Assembly (NCBI GenBank): GCA_023229505.1
Contig: JALNZD010000011.1
Span: 27,457 to 91,456, forward strand
Origin: Bacteroidales bacterium
Lineage (GTDB): Bacteria > Bacteroidota > Bacteroidia > Bacteroidales > JAGOPY01
Length of the DNA stretch: 64,000 nucleotides
Direction: 5' to 3'
The position numbers and the translations under genes are program-made. The notes below the pieces were generated by a model. It saw nothing but the letters and a program-made list of their open reading frames with translations. It ran no database searches and was not told the DNA's origin. Positions within the stretch are counted from its first letter, which is position 1. Every line of letters begins with the position of its first letter. Shown piece after piece: positions 9,876 to 19,041 of the stretch.

Positions 9876-10004
9876 ATGAAAATGCCGGAAAAAGAAATCC
9901 TGTTCAATCGCTTCTATTACGGTGAAATGGATAGGGCAGAACTGACAGGGCTGGTGAAACGGCTGCTGGCAAATAAGGAATTGAGGGAGTGGTTTTTGCC
10001 ATAA
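9876..10004 (+). CDS. Possible 42-aa ORF with a good ribosome binding site
   Basis: ATG at 9876 opens 42 codons (MKMPEKEILF through LREWFLP) ending TAA at 10004. AGGAAGGTGATG just upstream is a strong Shine-Dalgarno-like sequence, which is uncommon in this genome. The peptide is charged and probably helical, with no match I recognise. It lies alone in a 430-bp gap between two leftward genes. It may be a real small gene or the start of a lost one. Confidence 0.3.
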   Translation: MKMPEKEILFNRFYYGEMDRAELTGLVKRLLANKELREWFLP

Positions 10005-10057
10005 ATAATTAATTGCCGAACTTTAAGGAAGTTTAGAACATGAGGTCATCTCACACT

Positions 10058-12169
10058 TTATTTGAAGACAATGAATTTCTTCTCAGTAATCACTTTTCGA
10101 CCTTCTTTTAATAGTAGAAAATACATGCCGCCGGTAAGGGTGGAAATATCCAGGACACAACCCGGATGAGTGCATCCATCTAAACTATTGATCAATACAC
10201 TCAACAGCAGTTGTCCTTTGAGATCAAAGATTTCAACCGCCAGGTCGCTATAACTTTTTAATCCTATATGGCTTAAATCAAAATAGAGCTTATCTTTTGC
10301 AGGATTGGGGTATAAGTGGTCTATCATCAATGTCTGCTCGTCCAGAAATGAATTATCAACCACATGGATGCTTATGGAATCAGCTTTGTAGCATCCATTT
10401 TCACCAAGGTGTACCCAAACTATATGATATCCTTCACCATAATCAATGGCTCTAAACATAAAACCCACTCCTGTTGAACCATCACTCCAGCGGATGGAGT
10501 CGGTTTGAGGATCAACAGAAAAATTTAGTGTGTCTGAAATAAAAATCAGGGTATCGCTGCCTAAATCCACCTGTGGCAGTGGCGTGATCTCTACAAAGAT
10601 AGTATCCATGTCGGTGCAATAATGTTCATCGACTGCCAAAAGCGAATATAAGCCGGTTTCATTCGCCACAAAATGGTCTTCGTATGAAGCACCATTGTTC
10701 CAGGAGTAGTAATGATATCCTTCAGGGGAGGATAACAGCAGGCTTCCGCAGACGACCGTGTCTTTTCCCAGGTTAAGAAACCCCATCTCGTTGGAAAGCC
10801 TTGCTATGAATACTTCGGGAATGTCCAGGGAACTGCTGAGTGTGTCTTCTCCAAAATATATTTCTCCATTAAACCCTCCTCCAATTAGTATATTGCCACA
10901 GTGATCAAGATTCAGTGCACTGCTGTAATGAAAGTTAGTACCCTGAACAGTAATAGCCCAATTGAGGTTTCCGAAAGGGTGCAATTTTGCAATAAACAGG
11001 CCTTTCATACCTTCCCACGGCAGAATGGTATCTCCAAGGACCAGTTCGCCCTCGAAAGGAGCGCTGATATAAATCCCGTCATCCCGGTCCAGATCAAGTG
11101 AAAAATCACTCGTCCCTGTAATGTTTGGAATGGTAATATACCATTCAGGTTCCATCTGGTGGTCATATTTCACCAGTAACCGGTCATAATAGCCTACAGG
11201 ATTTAACGTGTCACCCAAGATGATGAGTGGTGAATTAAAGTCACCGATCGTTATAAAATCACCATGGCTGTCGATCACCATATCAGTGAGCCAATATTGA
11301 GCGAATTTTATGTAATCCCCGGGATGGCCGTTCGCAGCGTAAGGAATGATGATGTGCGTATATGGCTCGAGATCTCCTATTATGGTGTCCCCGTTTAACA
11401 GGAACTCACCGATCACGAAAAATTGCGCATAAAGGTTATTCTCATTATCCAGAACAAGGTTATTGGTTTGCACCTCTGTGGAAGATGTACCGCAGGAAAG
11501 CCATGAGAATTCAGCATTGGCCTGAAGGGAAAGGACTGATGCAGCATAGTCGCTAAAATTCACGGTCGTATCATTATTGCCATAGATTACATAATTATCC
11601 AACAGAGGCCTGGAATGATACATACCAAGATAGATAATATCCTGGTCATCAATCTTGATGTCTCCGACCCGGTCAACGCTTGGCCCGCCGATATGGTACG
11701 CCCAGATAAATTGCCCCGAACTGTCGTATTTAGCGACAAACACGTCCCAGTTACCAAGGGAATAAAGTATCGTATCACCAAAGTCGACAGAAAAATCAAA
11801 AGTGCCCGTTACATATAGATTTTGCTGGGCATCAACCGCCATTAAGCAATCAGCAACCATCCCGTAGGGACCGGCAGGCTCCTTCTGAAGAGAAACTGCC
11901 CATCTGAAATTTCCCTCTCTGTCAAAGCTTGAAATAAAAGATCTGAAGTCTCCATCCTGACCGGAGAAAGCAGAATCTCCGATTTGGAAGTCACCCGAGT
12001 CATAAATTCCGCTGAGATAACAATTATTCGCATCATCGATCACCATGTCAACGGCCATATCCTGACATGTAGAGAACGATTGAATGCTCCATTCCCATGA
12101 CTTTTCCTGGGAAAAAGAAGACAGATAACAGAAATTCAATACAAAATATAGCAGCACGATTGATCTCAT
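10058..12169 (-). CDS. T9SS-sorted secreted protein with SBBP-type beta-propeller repeats
   Basis: A 703-aa surface protein from the ATG at 12169 (signal peptide ending SSFSQ). A longer frame begins at a TTG at 12193, but a promoter-like box lies right there, so the inner ATG is favoured. Repeated units such as DAQQNLYVTGTFDFSVDFGDT and DSHGDFITIGDFNSPL are SBBP/beta-propeller type. A PKD/Ig-like stretch (SPEGYHYYSWNNGA) follows. The C-terminal 80 residues (DHLYPNPAKDKLYFDLS to ITEKKFIVFK) are a type A T9SS sorting domain, which directs export through the outer membrane and anchoring. Ligand or enzymatic activity is unknown. Confidence 0.85.
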   Translation of the reverse strand: MRSIVLLYFVLNFCYLSSFSQEKSWEWSIQSFSTCQDMAVDMVIDDANNCYLSGIYDSGDFQIGDSAFSGQDGDFRSFISSFDREGNFRWAVSLQKEPAGPYGMVADCLMAVDAQQNLYVTGTFDFSVDFGDTILYSLGNWDVFVAKYDSSGQFIWAYHIGGPSVDRVGDIKIDDQDIIYLGMYHSRPLLDNYVIYGNNDTTVNFSDYAASVLSLQANAEFSWLSCGTSSTEVQTNNLVLDNENNLYAQFFVIGEFLLNGDTIIGDLEPYTHIIIPYAANGHPGDYIKFAQYWLTDMVIDSHGDFITIGDFNSPLIILGDTLNPVGYYDRLLVKYDHQMEPEWYITIPNITGTSDFSLDLDRDDGIYISAPFEGELVLGDTILPWEGMKGLFIAKLHPFGNLNWAITVQGTNFHYSSALNLDHCGNILIGGGFNGEIYFGEDTLSSSLDIPEVFIARLSNEMGFLNLGKDTVVCGSLLLSSPEGYHYYSWNNGASYEDHFVANETGLYSLLAVDEHYCTDMDTIFVEITPLPQVDLGSDTLIFISDTLNFSVDPQTDSIRWSDGSTGVGFMFRAIDYGEGYHIVWVHLGENGCYKADSISIHVVDNSFLDEQTLMIDHLYPNPAKDKLYFDLSHIGLKSYSDLAVEIFDLKGQLLLSVLINSLDGCTHPGCVLDISTLTGGMYFLLLKEGRKVITEKKFIVFK

Positions 12170-12190
12170 GGCATTTATATATTGGTTCTT

Positions 12191-12222
12191 CAAAGATATG
12201 ATTTATTTAATTGATAGTCAAC
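12191..12222 (-). promoter_or_regulatory. Putative promoter of the beta-propeller gene
   Basis: On the minus strand TTG (12220-12222) and TATCTTTG (12191-12198) lie about 21 nt apart, matching the Bacteroidota -33/-7 pattern. The predicted start near 12184 gives a 15-nt leader before the ATG at 12169, supporting that start over the upstream TTG. Confidence 0.45.
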
Positions 12223-12292
12223 CAACACACAATAAACTCCGAAAAAGTCTCTAAATATTTTCAAGCTATTTTTATTTGGCTTAAAATTTCCA

Positions 12293-12330
12293 TTGGCGTC
12301 CTATCGCCAACGTTTTGTGCAATAGTATAC
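12293..12330. repeat. Hairpin with TATAC-type tail, left side of a possible cassette
   Basis: TTGGCG (12293-12298) and CGCCAA (12305-12310) form a 6-bp stem with a 6-nt loop, followed by CGTTTTGTGCAATAGTATAC. A related TATAC/ATTGC word occurs in inverted orientation near 12860. Together they bracket two small genes. Function unknown. Confidence 0.3.
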
Positions 12331-12436
12331 TCTGAAATATGTGAATGATGTAACTTATTTCTAAAAATGTGTAACACTTATCGTTATAAGGGTATTCACC
12401 TTTGCATTGTGATTATCATACATAATTTAAATAAAA

Positions 12437-12616
12437 ATGAAAAAAAATAAAATTGACCAACGCAGTCAGCAGTCTGATAGCAAGTCAAATCAACCATCAG
12501 CAGGAAAAGAAGGAGAAAATCCACAAAAAAAAACCGGCAATCCGCTTCCAAACAAACCCGTAAAAATCGACCCCACCCGCATTGATGAACCACCTCCAAT
12601 TTTTAAAAACAAATAA
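12437..12616 (+). CDS. Small hydrophilic 59-aa protein, unknown
   Basis: ATG at 12437 gives MKKNKIDQRSQQSDSKSNQP and ends with IDEPPPIFKNK before TAA at 12616. It is rich in Lys, Gln, Asn, Ser and Pro, with no hydrophobic core, so it is probably disordered and cytoplasmic. It ends 2 nt before the DUF6496 gene, suggesting an operon. No family is recognised, although such short proteins next to stress-type genes are common in Bacteroidota. Confidence 0.5.
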   Translation: MKKNKIDQRSQQSDSKSNQPSAGKEGENPQKKTGNPLPNKPVKIDPTRIDEPPPIFKNK

Positions 12617-12618
12617 TT

Positions 12619-12816
12619 ATGGCTAAATATTCCAAAAAAGCTCAGGACAAAGTTGAAAAGGTCATGCATGAATATAAGCATGGAGAATTAAAATCAGGCA
12701 AGGGCGGTAAAGGTGGAATTGTAAAAAGCCGCAAGCAGGCAATAGCCATCGCTCTAAGTGAAGCGCGACAAGCAGGAGCAAAAGTTCCTAAGAAAAAAAT
12801 TCTTAATCAAGAATAA
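12619..12816 (+). CDS. DUF6496 small basic protein
   Basis: The 65-aa product carries the family core VMHEYKHGELKSG, then VKSRKQAIAIALSEARQAGA and a lysine-rich tail. This is the DUF6496 family, small basic proteins with unknown function, sometimes next to stress genes. The length is typical and the frame intact. It follows the 59-aa ORF by 2 nt. Confidence 0.8.
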   Translation: MAKYSKKAQDKVEKVMHEYKHGELKSGKGGKGGIVKSRKQAIAIALSEARQAGAKVPKKKILNQE

Positions 12817-12855
12817 AAAGAACAATTCTTAAAAACAAATCCAGGTGGAACTAAA

Positions 12856-12920
12856 CTAACACGCTATACACCATTGCCTATCCACATCCCTACTGGTGTG
12901 TTTATAGGACCACAGGGATG
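12856..12920. repeat. Inverted-repeat element, right side of a possible cassette
   Basis: The word CTATACACCATTGCC (12863-12877 region) is followed by an imperfect hairpin, CATCCCT..TGGT (from 12885) against ACCACAGGGATG (12909-12920). It resembles dispersed intergenic palindromes seen in Bacteroidota genomes. It lies 30 bp before the AT-rich gene at 12953. Confidence 0.35.
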
Positions 12921-12952
12921 GCGGGTGTAAGGGAGCAGCAATAATTTTTTAG

Positions 12953-13816
12953 ATGAGAGCTACAATCATTTATCTATTTTTTGTACTATTTATTTTAATT
13001 TCCTGTAACAAGGAACCATATGATTATGAAAATAATAGGACTTCATATTTTAAAAACATTAATAAACAATCTTATAATGATTCGATAATTATTTGTGTTA
13101 CTTATAACATACATTTAGGATTTAAGGCAATTCAAGACCCTTGGGAAAAAGAAGAAATTGGCGCTAATAAAGCACAAATTCAAAACATAGCCGATGTATT
13201 AAAACAGATTAATCCTGATATCATTGCATTACAAGAAGTTCCAAGAAATCGTTATAATGCAGAGGTTAAAAATTTTCTTGAAGAGTTAGCTGCTAAATTG
13301 AATATGAATTATGCTTTTGGAGCACATGGATATAACGATCCTTATGGAATTTATCCAGTATATGGAGAATGGGGAACCGCAATATTGACAAAGTATAAGA
13401 TACTTAATATTAATAATATAGAAGTAGAATACGTTGACAAATGGCAAAAGCGTAGTATACTAGATGCTAAAATTGAAATTAATAATTCGACTACTTTACA
13501 TACTATGTCATTGCATTATTTGCCTATTCAAGAAGGTATTCCGAATACTGCTCATTATTTAAAACAGATTAATGAACCGGTTATTTTGTTGGGTGACTTT
13601 AATTATACTGGTGAAATAAATGAATTTAAAGAAATTGGGTTAAATGATGTAGATTCGACGTATGAAAAAAACTGGATTGATAGAATTTTTTATTCCAAAA
13701 GTTATTTTAAAAACATAGAATTTGGAAGTTTGATTGATTCACTTTGGGTATCAGATCATTCTGCAAATTATGGGATAATAAAAATAAAAAAATACAACTC
13801 TATATTAATACCTTAG
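12953..13816 (+). CDS. Endonuclease/exonuclease/phosphatase-family lipoprotein
   Basis: A 287-aa protein with a short signal peptide and lipobox (LISC-N, residues 15-19). Family motifs are in order: VTYNIHLGF, the metal-ligand IIALQEVPR with its Glu, TMSLHYLP, ILLGDFNYTG with the catalytic Asp/Asn pair, and WVSDHSANYGII with the C-terminal Asp-His. These are the DNase I/sphingomyelinase-like fold catalytic residues. It is probably an extracytoplasmic phosphodiesterase; substrate unknown. Base composition is far more AT-rich than its neighbours, suggesting recent transfer. Confidence 0.85.
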   Translation: MRATIIYLFFVLFILISCNKEPYDYENNRTSYFKNINKQSYNDSIIICVTYNIHLGFKAIQDPWEKEEIGANKAQIQNIADVLKQINPDIIALQEVPRNRYNAEVKNFLEELAAKLNMNYAFGAHGYNDPYGIYPVYGEWGTAILTKYKILNINNIEVEYVDKWQKRSILDAKIEINNSTTLHTMSLHYLPIQEGIPNTAHYLKQINEPVILLGDFNYTGEINEFKEIGLNDVDSTYEKNWIDRIFYSKSYFKNIEFGSLIDSLWVSDHSANYGIIKIKKYNSILIP

Positions 13817-13984
13817 AGAGGTTTTTTATTTTTAGGGAAGCCTGGGGTATAATTTTATTTTAAGAATCTTATAAACTTATCTTCCTGAAATTGAATATAT
13901 TTCAAAAAAAAGTGGTATCTTTATCTTTTTTAGAATGTCCAAAATAATGCCTGTTTATGAACCTAAATTATGGAGGGAATGGAA

Positions 13985-14899
13985 ATGAGAAGTTTTAACA
14001 CTTTTGCAGCAATGATCTTCGTACTTATCCTGGCCATCGGTGGAGGATTAGCTTATTATTCGTACAGCGGTCCGGCTGATGCTGGTAGAATTGTGGGTAT
14101 CATCGTCATAACCTTTATTATCGCCATTACTGTTTCATCCGCAATTAAAGTCGCGGATCAGTGGGAAAAGGCGGTGGTATTGCGGTTGGGTAAATTCCGT
14201 GTCATTGAGGGTCCCGGACTGTTTTTTATCATCCCGGTAATCGATGCTGTCCGTTTCTGGATTGATACCCGCGTGATCACGACAACTTTCAAGACAGAAA
14301 AAACCCTGACCAAAGATACGGTCCCGGTAGATGTAGATGCGGTCCTGTTCTGGAAAGTGATCGACTCAAAAAAAGCAGCTCTCGATGTAGCCGATTATCA
14401 AAGTGCCATAAGCTGGGCATCGCAAACAGCCCTAAGGGATGTAATCGGCAAGACTATGCTTTCGGATATGCTCGAAGGCAGGGAAAAAATCAGTGCAGAG
14501 CTTCAAAAGATCATTGACGAGCGCACCGAGCCTTGGGGAGTCAACGTTATTTCGGTGGAGGTTAAGGATGTACTGATTCCACCGGCACTGGAGGATGCCA
14601 TGTCGATGCAGGCACAGGCAGAAAGAGAACGGCAGGCCCGTGTAATACTGGGAGATTCGGAACGGCAGGTAGCGGAAAAGTTCGGGGATGCAGCTAAGAC
14701 TTATATTGATAATCCTATCGCTCTTCACCTGAGAGCAATGAATATGCTTTATGAAGGTTTAAAGCAAAATGCCACCATCGTGATCGTTCCAAGTTCGGCA
14801 GTAGAATCTATGCAATTAGGTGGCCTTAGCGGGTTAACTGCATTGACCATGGAGTTAAAAAAAGAACAGGCGGATAAAGAGAAGGAAAATAATCCCTGA
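13985..14899 (+). CDS. Slipin/stomatin-like SPFH membrane protein
   Basis: An integral inner-membrane scaffold protein of about 304 aa. Two N-terminal hydrophobic segments (to about residue 50) precede the SPFH domain: QWEKAVVLRLGKFRVIEGPGL, then TVPVDVDAVLFWKV and VNVISVEVKDVLIP. A charged helical tail (MQAQAERERQARVILGDSE) promotes oligomerisation in this family. GGAGGG (13972-13977) sits 7 nt before the ATG at 13985, so this start is preferred over in-frame ATGs at 13970 and 13979. Slipins are often paired with NfeD, which is absent here. They are thought to organise membrane microdomains or proteases. Confidence 0.9.
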   Translation: MRSFNTFAAMIFVLILAIGGGLAYYSYSGPADAGRIVGIIVITFIIAITVSSAIKVADQWEKAVVLRLGKFRVIEGPGLFFIIPVIDAVRFWIDTRVITTTFKTEKTLTKDTVPVDVDAVLFWKVIDSKKAALDVADYQSAISWASQTALRDVIGKTMLSDMLEGREKISAELQKIIDERTEPWGVNVISVEVKDVLIPPALEDAMSMQAQAERERQARVILGDSERQVAEKFGDAAKTYIDNPIALHLRAMNMLYEGLKQNATIVIVPSSAVESMQLGGLSGLTALTMELKKEQADKEKENNP

Positions 14900-15331
14900 T
14901 CACTCCGTAAGTAAGCGCATTCAGGCGAGTTGAAACCGGAAATATTTTTAGAAAATCCTCCGGAGTTCAAAGAAAAGATTTTATATTTACATTATCAAAC
15001 TCAACCAAAGCAAGATTGTTTAACTCAACAACTTACTCAAATTCGTTCAACAACAAGCGTTCGGTCGTGTTTGCCATGATATTCCCGCTCATACATTCAC
15101 CATGGGGAATTTCCTAAACTACCAAACCCCACAAGATGAAATTGGCCTTATTGATTTCGATCATATGTACTGCTATCTGGAGTATTTAAAGAATTTTATT
15201 GTTGATTTATCAGAGACTAACTGTGATTTTACAGTCCGATAAAAATCTGTCTGTTAGCGTTCAATGGAAAAACAGCAATTGGAATAAAGCGGAAACAAAT
15301 AAATGAGTTGTAACCTTTAAGAGGAATAATT
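14900..15331. other. Intergenic region without a recognisable gene
   Basis: About 430 bp. No long frame is open. A 17-codon peptide with a signal-like sequence at 15137-15190 is probably chance. A weak hairpin, ACTGT/ACAGT, occurs near 15220. An AGAGGA Shine-Dalgarno-like sequence lies directly before the next gene. Confidence 0.5.
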
Positions 15332-16291
15332 ATGAAAACCAATTTGATTTTGACATTGACAATGATTATGACATTGTTTTCGTGCGGGTCCAAAAATGAG
15401 GATGATGCTCCTTCAATAAAAGAAGGTATGATAAATGTCACAGGAGGTCAGGTATGGTACAGGATCGTAGGTGCAGATAAAACAGGTATTCCGTTGCTTA
15501 CATTGCATGGCGGGCCCGGAGCTCCCCATGACTATCTTGAGACGCTGGAGGCACTTGCTGACGAGCGTCCGGTAATTTTCTATGATCAGCTTGGATGCGG
15601 CAATTCCGATAAACCTTCGGATAGCACTTTGTGGAATGTAGCACGTTTCGTGGAAGAACTGGAGCAGGTGCGCACAGCGTTAAATCTCGAAAAGGTTCAC
15701 ATCATGGGCCAATCATGGGGAACTATGCTTGCAGTTGAATATGTGCTTCGGAAAAAACCGGAAGGTATTGTAAGCCTGATTCTCTCCGGCCCCTTTTTAA
15801 ATGCTCCGAAATGGATTGCCGACCAACAAATATGGATTTCACAACTTCCGCAGAACATCCAGGATACAATCAGAAAGTACGAAGAAAATGGAAATTTCGC
15901 ATCTCCCTCATACCAGGACGCCATGATGTATTATTATCGTCAACATGTCTGCCGGCTTGACCCCTGGCCCGATTGCCTGAATAGGGCGATGGAAAAATTT
16001 GGAAAAGATGTGTACGAATATATGTGGGGCCCCAGTGAATTTACCGCGATGGGTACATTGAAGAATGCGGACCTGAGTGAACAGCTGAGCCTGATCACGG
16101 TTCCAACCTTATTTACCTGCGGCGAATTTGATGAAGCCACTCCCGCTACCACAATGTTTTACCAGAGTAAACTCCCCGGTTCTGAAATATACATTTTCCA
16201 GAACGCATCTCACGAACATCATCTTGAAAAGCCAGATGAATATAATCTGGTTGTCAAAAACTTTCTTAAAAAGGTTGAGGTGACAGAATAG
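15332..16291 (+). CDS. Proline iminopeptidase-family alpha/beta hydrolase, lipoprotein
   Basis: A 319-aa serine hydrolase that probably removes N-terminal proline or small residues from peptides. The signal peptide ends in a lipobox (LFSC-G). The oxyanion-hole HGGPGAPHDY, the strand VIFYDQLGCGNSDKP and the nucleophile elbow GQSWGT (Ser) are all typical of peptidase family S33. The acidic residue is likely in GEFDEATP and the histidine in NASHEHHLE. Location in the envelope suggests peptide scavenging. It ends only 48 nt before hpdB; whether they share a transcript is unclear. Confidence 0.85.
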   Translation: MKTNLILTLTMIMTLFSCGSKNEDDAPSIKEGMINVTGGQVWYRIVGADKTGIPLLTLHGGPGAPHDYLETLEALADERPVIFYDQLGCGNSDKPSDSTLWNVARFVEELEQVRTALNLEKVHIMGQSWGTMLAVEYVLRKKPEGIVSLILSGPFLNAPKWIADQQIWISQLPQNIQDTIRKYEENGNFASPSYQDAMMYYYRQHVCRLDPWPDCLNRAMEKFGKDVYEYMWGPSEFTAMGTLKNADLSEQLSLITVPTLFTCGEFDEATPATTMFYQSKLPGSEIYIFQNASHEHHLEKPDEYNLVVKNFLKKVEVTE

Positions 16292-16339
16292 AATATGGCC
16301 CTAAATTATTGGTTGTATAATAATTTGATATTTAGTATT

Positions 16340-19030
16340 ATGACAGAAAATCAAGATTGTGTACAATGTTCCACTGATATTTATAACTATTATGGAACAA
16401 AGCCGGAAGGCGAGATTCAAACAAGAGAGGCAAAAAAAGCACCCACACAACGTGTTGAAAAGGCACGCCAGATGTATTTTGAAACAAAGTCATCTGCATC
16501 AGTTGAGTTTCCCTATTGGTATACACGACGATGGGAAGAAGTGGAAGGTGAGGTTCCAATAATAAGAAGAGCCGAAGCGTTAAAGGCAGGATTCGGACAT
16601 TTAACTCCAGCCATATTACCGGGAGAATTACTGGCTATGAGAAAAGCAAATTATTTGCGTGGTTCTTATCCTATGCCATGGCTGTCGGAAGCGTTCTTTC
16701 TGGCTAAAGAAGATGAATTATACAAAGAAGCTCAAAAATCAGGAAAAGTAAGTGCCGATGAAGTAACCACCATGGGACAAGGTGGTGGAAATGTAACAAA
16801 AAGTGTAGGTAATGTAATTTCCATTGCCGGTAAATTTGGTCTGCGAAAAGAAGAAATGCCGATTTTAATAAAAACTGCAAAAAAATGGTTTAACAAATCA
16901 GTTGATGATGTAGGTCATAAATACGAGCAGCTTGTTCCCGACTATAATACAAAAGAGGAGATAATGCGTGCCGTAATATGTATGTTCGATTCAGGATACA
17001 CACTTCCGCAAGGCAGAGAAGTAATGAATTATTATTATCCTTTACAATTTGGAATCGAAGGGATAAAAAACATTTGCAAAGAAAAACAAGACCAAACAGC
17101 CGGTTATCCTGACATGGACAGATTGTACTTTTATAAAGCCGTTTATATAATGCTTGAAGGTCTTCAAACGTGGATAATGAATTATGCTAAAGAAGCTCGC
17201 TTCATGGCTTCGCTTGAGGATAATCAGACTCAAAAAGAAGAATATCTTGATATTGCTGAGCGATTAGAATGGCTAACGAAAAACAAGCCTAGAACTTTTC
17301 ACGATTCACTTCAATTAGTGTGGATATTTCATGTTGCTGTCCTTAACGAAGATGCAATTTCAGGCTTATCACCGGGTCGTCTGGGGCAGGTTCTTTACCC
17401 TTTCTGGAAACAGGATATGGACCAAGGCATTCTTACAAAAGAATGCACAATTGAGCTTCTTGAGTGTATGCGCATGAAATTCACAGAATTAGACTGTTTC
17501 GCGTCAATGGGCGTAGTTGGTGGAGTTTTAAGCGGAAATACGTTTAACAATCTGTGCATTGGTGGATTAGATAAAGATGGAGATAGTGCAGCAAATGAAT
17601 TAGAAATGCTTATCCTTGAGTCAGCTATGTCTTGCGATACTCCTCAACCAACACTTAGTCTGCTTTATGATGAAAAATTACCCGAAGAATTTTTATTAAA
17701 GGGCATTGAATGTACTAAAATTGGAACAGGATATCCTGCATGGATAAACAATAGGGTTGCAATGGAGTTTCTTCTTAACAATTTCAAAAAAGAAGGTATG
17801 CAACTCGAAGAAGCAAGAGCATGGGCGATTGGAGGTTGTCTTGAAACTTCACCGGGAAGCTGGATGCCTCTTGAACTTAACGAAGAAACATATTTTATAC
17901 CAGGCGGTTCCGCACCTGCAACAAGTGTTGGTGTACATTTTATTTCCCTTCCAAAAGTACTCGAAGCAGTTTTATTTGATGGCCTGGACAAACGAACAGG
18001 AAGACGTGTTTATCCTGCACATGGTTCCAAATTAGAGTCGTATGAAGAAATATGGACTGTTTTTAAAAAGTATTTTAGCATTACGGTTGAAGTATTGACC
18101 CTTGCAAACAATATACAGCACGACATTTGGGGTAAAATTTCTCCCTCAATTATAAATAGCATGCTGAAACCGGATTGTTTGGAAGTGGGGAAAGATATCA
18201 GTCATAAAGGTTGCCGGTACAACAGAACGTTTAATGTTGAAATTTGCGGAGGTGTAAATCTTGTAAATTCATTAGCATCAATAAAGAAAAATGTTATTGA
18301 TGAGAAAAAATTATCACTACAAGAACTCAAAGCTGCAATAGAATCAAATTTCGGTTATCTATCGGCATTAGAAACCGGTTCATATAGCTTAATTGAACAA
18401 GTTAAAACCAAAAACTATATGGATTGGCTGAAAATTCATAAACTTTGCCTTGATGCTCCCAAATATGGAAATGATGATAAATATGTCGACAACATTTTTA
18501 AAGAATGGCAAATATGGTTTAGCAAAATGTGTGAAAATTACCGTTCACTTTATGACAAACCTATGTATTCATGTCAAATATCAGTATCAACACATGCGCC
18601 AATGGGAGCTGTAACGTTAGCAACTCCTGACGGAAGATTATGTGGAACTACTTTTGCCGATGGATCTGTTTCTGCTTATCCGGGATCTGATAAAAATGGT
18701 CCTTATGCATTATTCAATTCTGCAACTTGTTACAATCATGCTTTATCTCAGAATTCTCAGCTGAATATGAAAATCCATCCTTCGGTTGTTAAGGGAAGGG
18801 AAGGTTCACGGAAGTTTTTAGAAATGATAAAAGCTTACCTTCGTAAAGGAGCGTTCCACATTCAGTTCAATATTGTTGATTCCAGAATGCTTAAAGATGC
18901 ACAAAAAAATCCTGAAAAATACAGGGGACTAATGGTGCGGGTAGCAGGATTTACTCAATATTGGGTTGAACTCGGGAAACAAATACAAGATGAAGTTATT
19001 GCGCGAACAGAGTATGAACAAATAGGATAA
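16340..19030 (+). CDS. hpdB: 4-hydroxyphenylacetate decarboxylase, large (glycyl radical) subunit
   Basis: Glycyl radical enzyme, 896 aa from the ATG at 16340, that in this family decarboxylates 4-hydroxyphenylacetate to p-cresol in anaerobes. The thiyl cysteine is C500 in IGGCLETSPG. Relative to it, E lies at +2, H at +33 (VGVHFISL), E at +134 (RTFNVEIC), S at -159 (NEDAISGL) and the radical glycine G870 at +370 (RVAGFTQYW). These offsets are, from memory, the same as Cys503, Glu505, His536, Glu637, Ser344 and Gly873 of the Clostridium scatologenes enzyme. The frame also opens at 16295, adding 15 residues; the shorter start gives the family length. It is followed by the small subunit and activase. 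Composition is AT-richer than neighbours. The alternative is a related arylacetate decarboxylase. Confidence 0.9.
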   Translation: MTENQDCVQCSTDIYNYYGTKPEGEIQTREAKKAPTQRVEKARQMYFETKSSASVEFPYWYTRRWEEVEGEVPIIRRAEALKAGFGHLTPAILPGELLAMRKANYLRGSYPMPWLSEAFFLAKEDELYKEAQKSGKVSADEVTTMGQGGGNVTKSVGNVISIAGKFGLRKEEMPILIKTAKKWFNKSVDDVGHKYEQLVPDYNTKEEIMRAVICMFDSGYTLPQGREVMNYYYPLQFGIEGIKNICKEKQDQTAGYPDMDRLYFYKAVYIMLEGLQTWIMNYAKEARFMASLEDNQTQKEEYLDIAERLEWLTKNKPRTFHDSLQLVWIFHVAVLNEDAISGLSPGRLGQVLYPFWKQDMDQGILTKECTIELLECMRMKFTELDCFASMGVVGGVLSGNTFNNLCIGGLDKDGDSAANELEMLILESAMSCDTPQPTLSLLYDEKLPEEFLLKGIECTKIGTGYPAWINNRVAMEFLLNNFKKEGMQLEEARAWAIGGCLETSPGSWMPLELNEETYFIPGGSAPATSVGVHFISLPKVLEAVLFDGLDKRTGRRVYPAHGSKLESYEEIWTVFKKYFSITVEVLTLANNIQHDIWGKISPSIINSMLKPDCLEVGKDISHKGCRYNRTFNVEICGGVNLVNSLASIKKNVIDEKKLSLQELKAAIESNFGYLSALETGSYSLIEQVKTKNYMDWLKIHKLCLDAPKYGNDDKYVDNIFKEWQIWFSKMCENYRSLYDKPMYSCQISVSTHAPMGAVTLATPDGRLCGTTFADGSVSAYPGSDKNGPYALFNSATCYNHALSQNSQLNMKIHPSVVKGREGSRKFLEMIKAYLRKGAFHIQFNIVDSRMLKDAQKNPEKYRGLMVRVAGFTQYWVELGKQIQDEVIARTEYEQIG

Positions 19031-19041
19031 AATTAATAAAT

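Noticed and set aside
12293..12920. Integron attC sites
   Set aside because: Hairpins and short words are suggestive but the core GTTRRRY/RYYYAAC boxes are not clear and no integrase gene is present.
15137..15190. 17-codon signal-like peptide
   Set aside because: Too short, no ribosome site and no continuation in another frame.
16340..19030. Pyruvate formate-lyase, glycerol dehydratase or choline TMA-lyase
   Set aside because: The residues around the cysteine (GGCLET), the +33 His and the +134 Glu, plus an adjacent HpdC-like subunit, fit HPAD. Those other enzymes have no such small subunit and are shorter.
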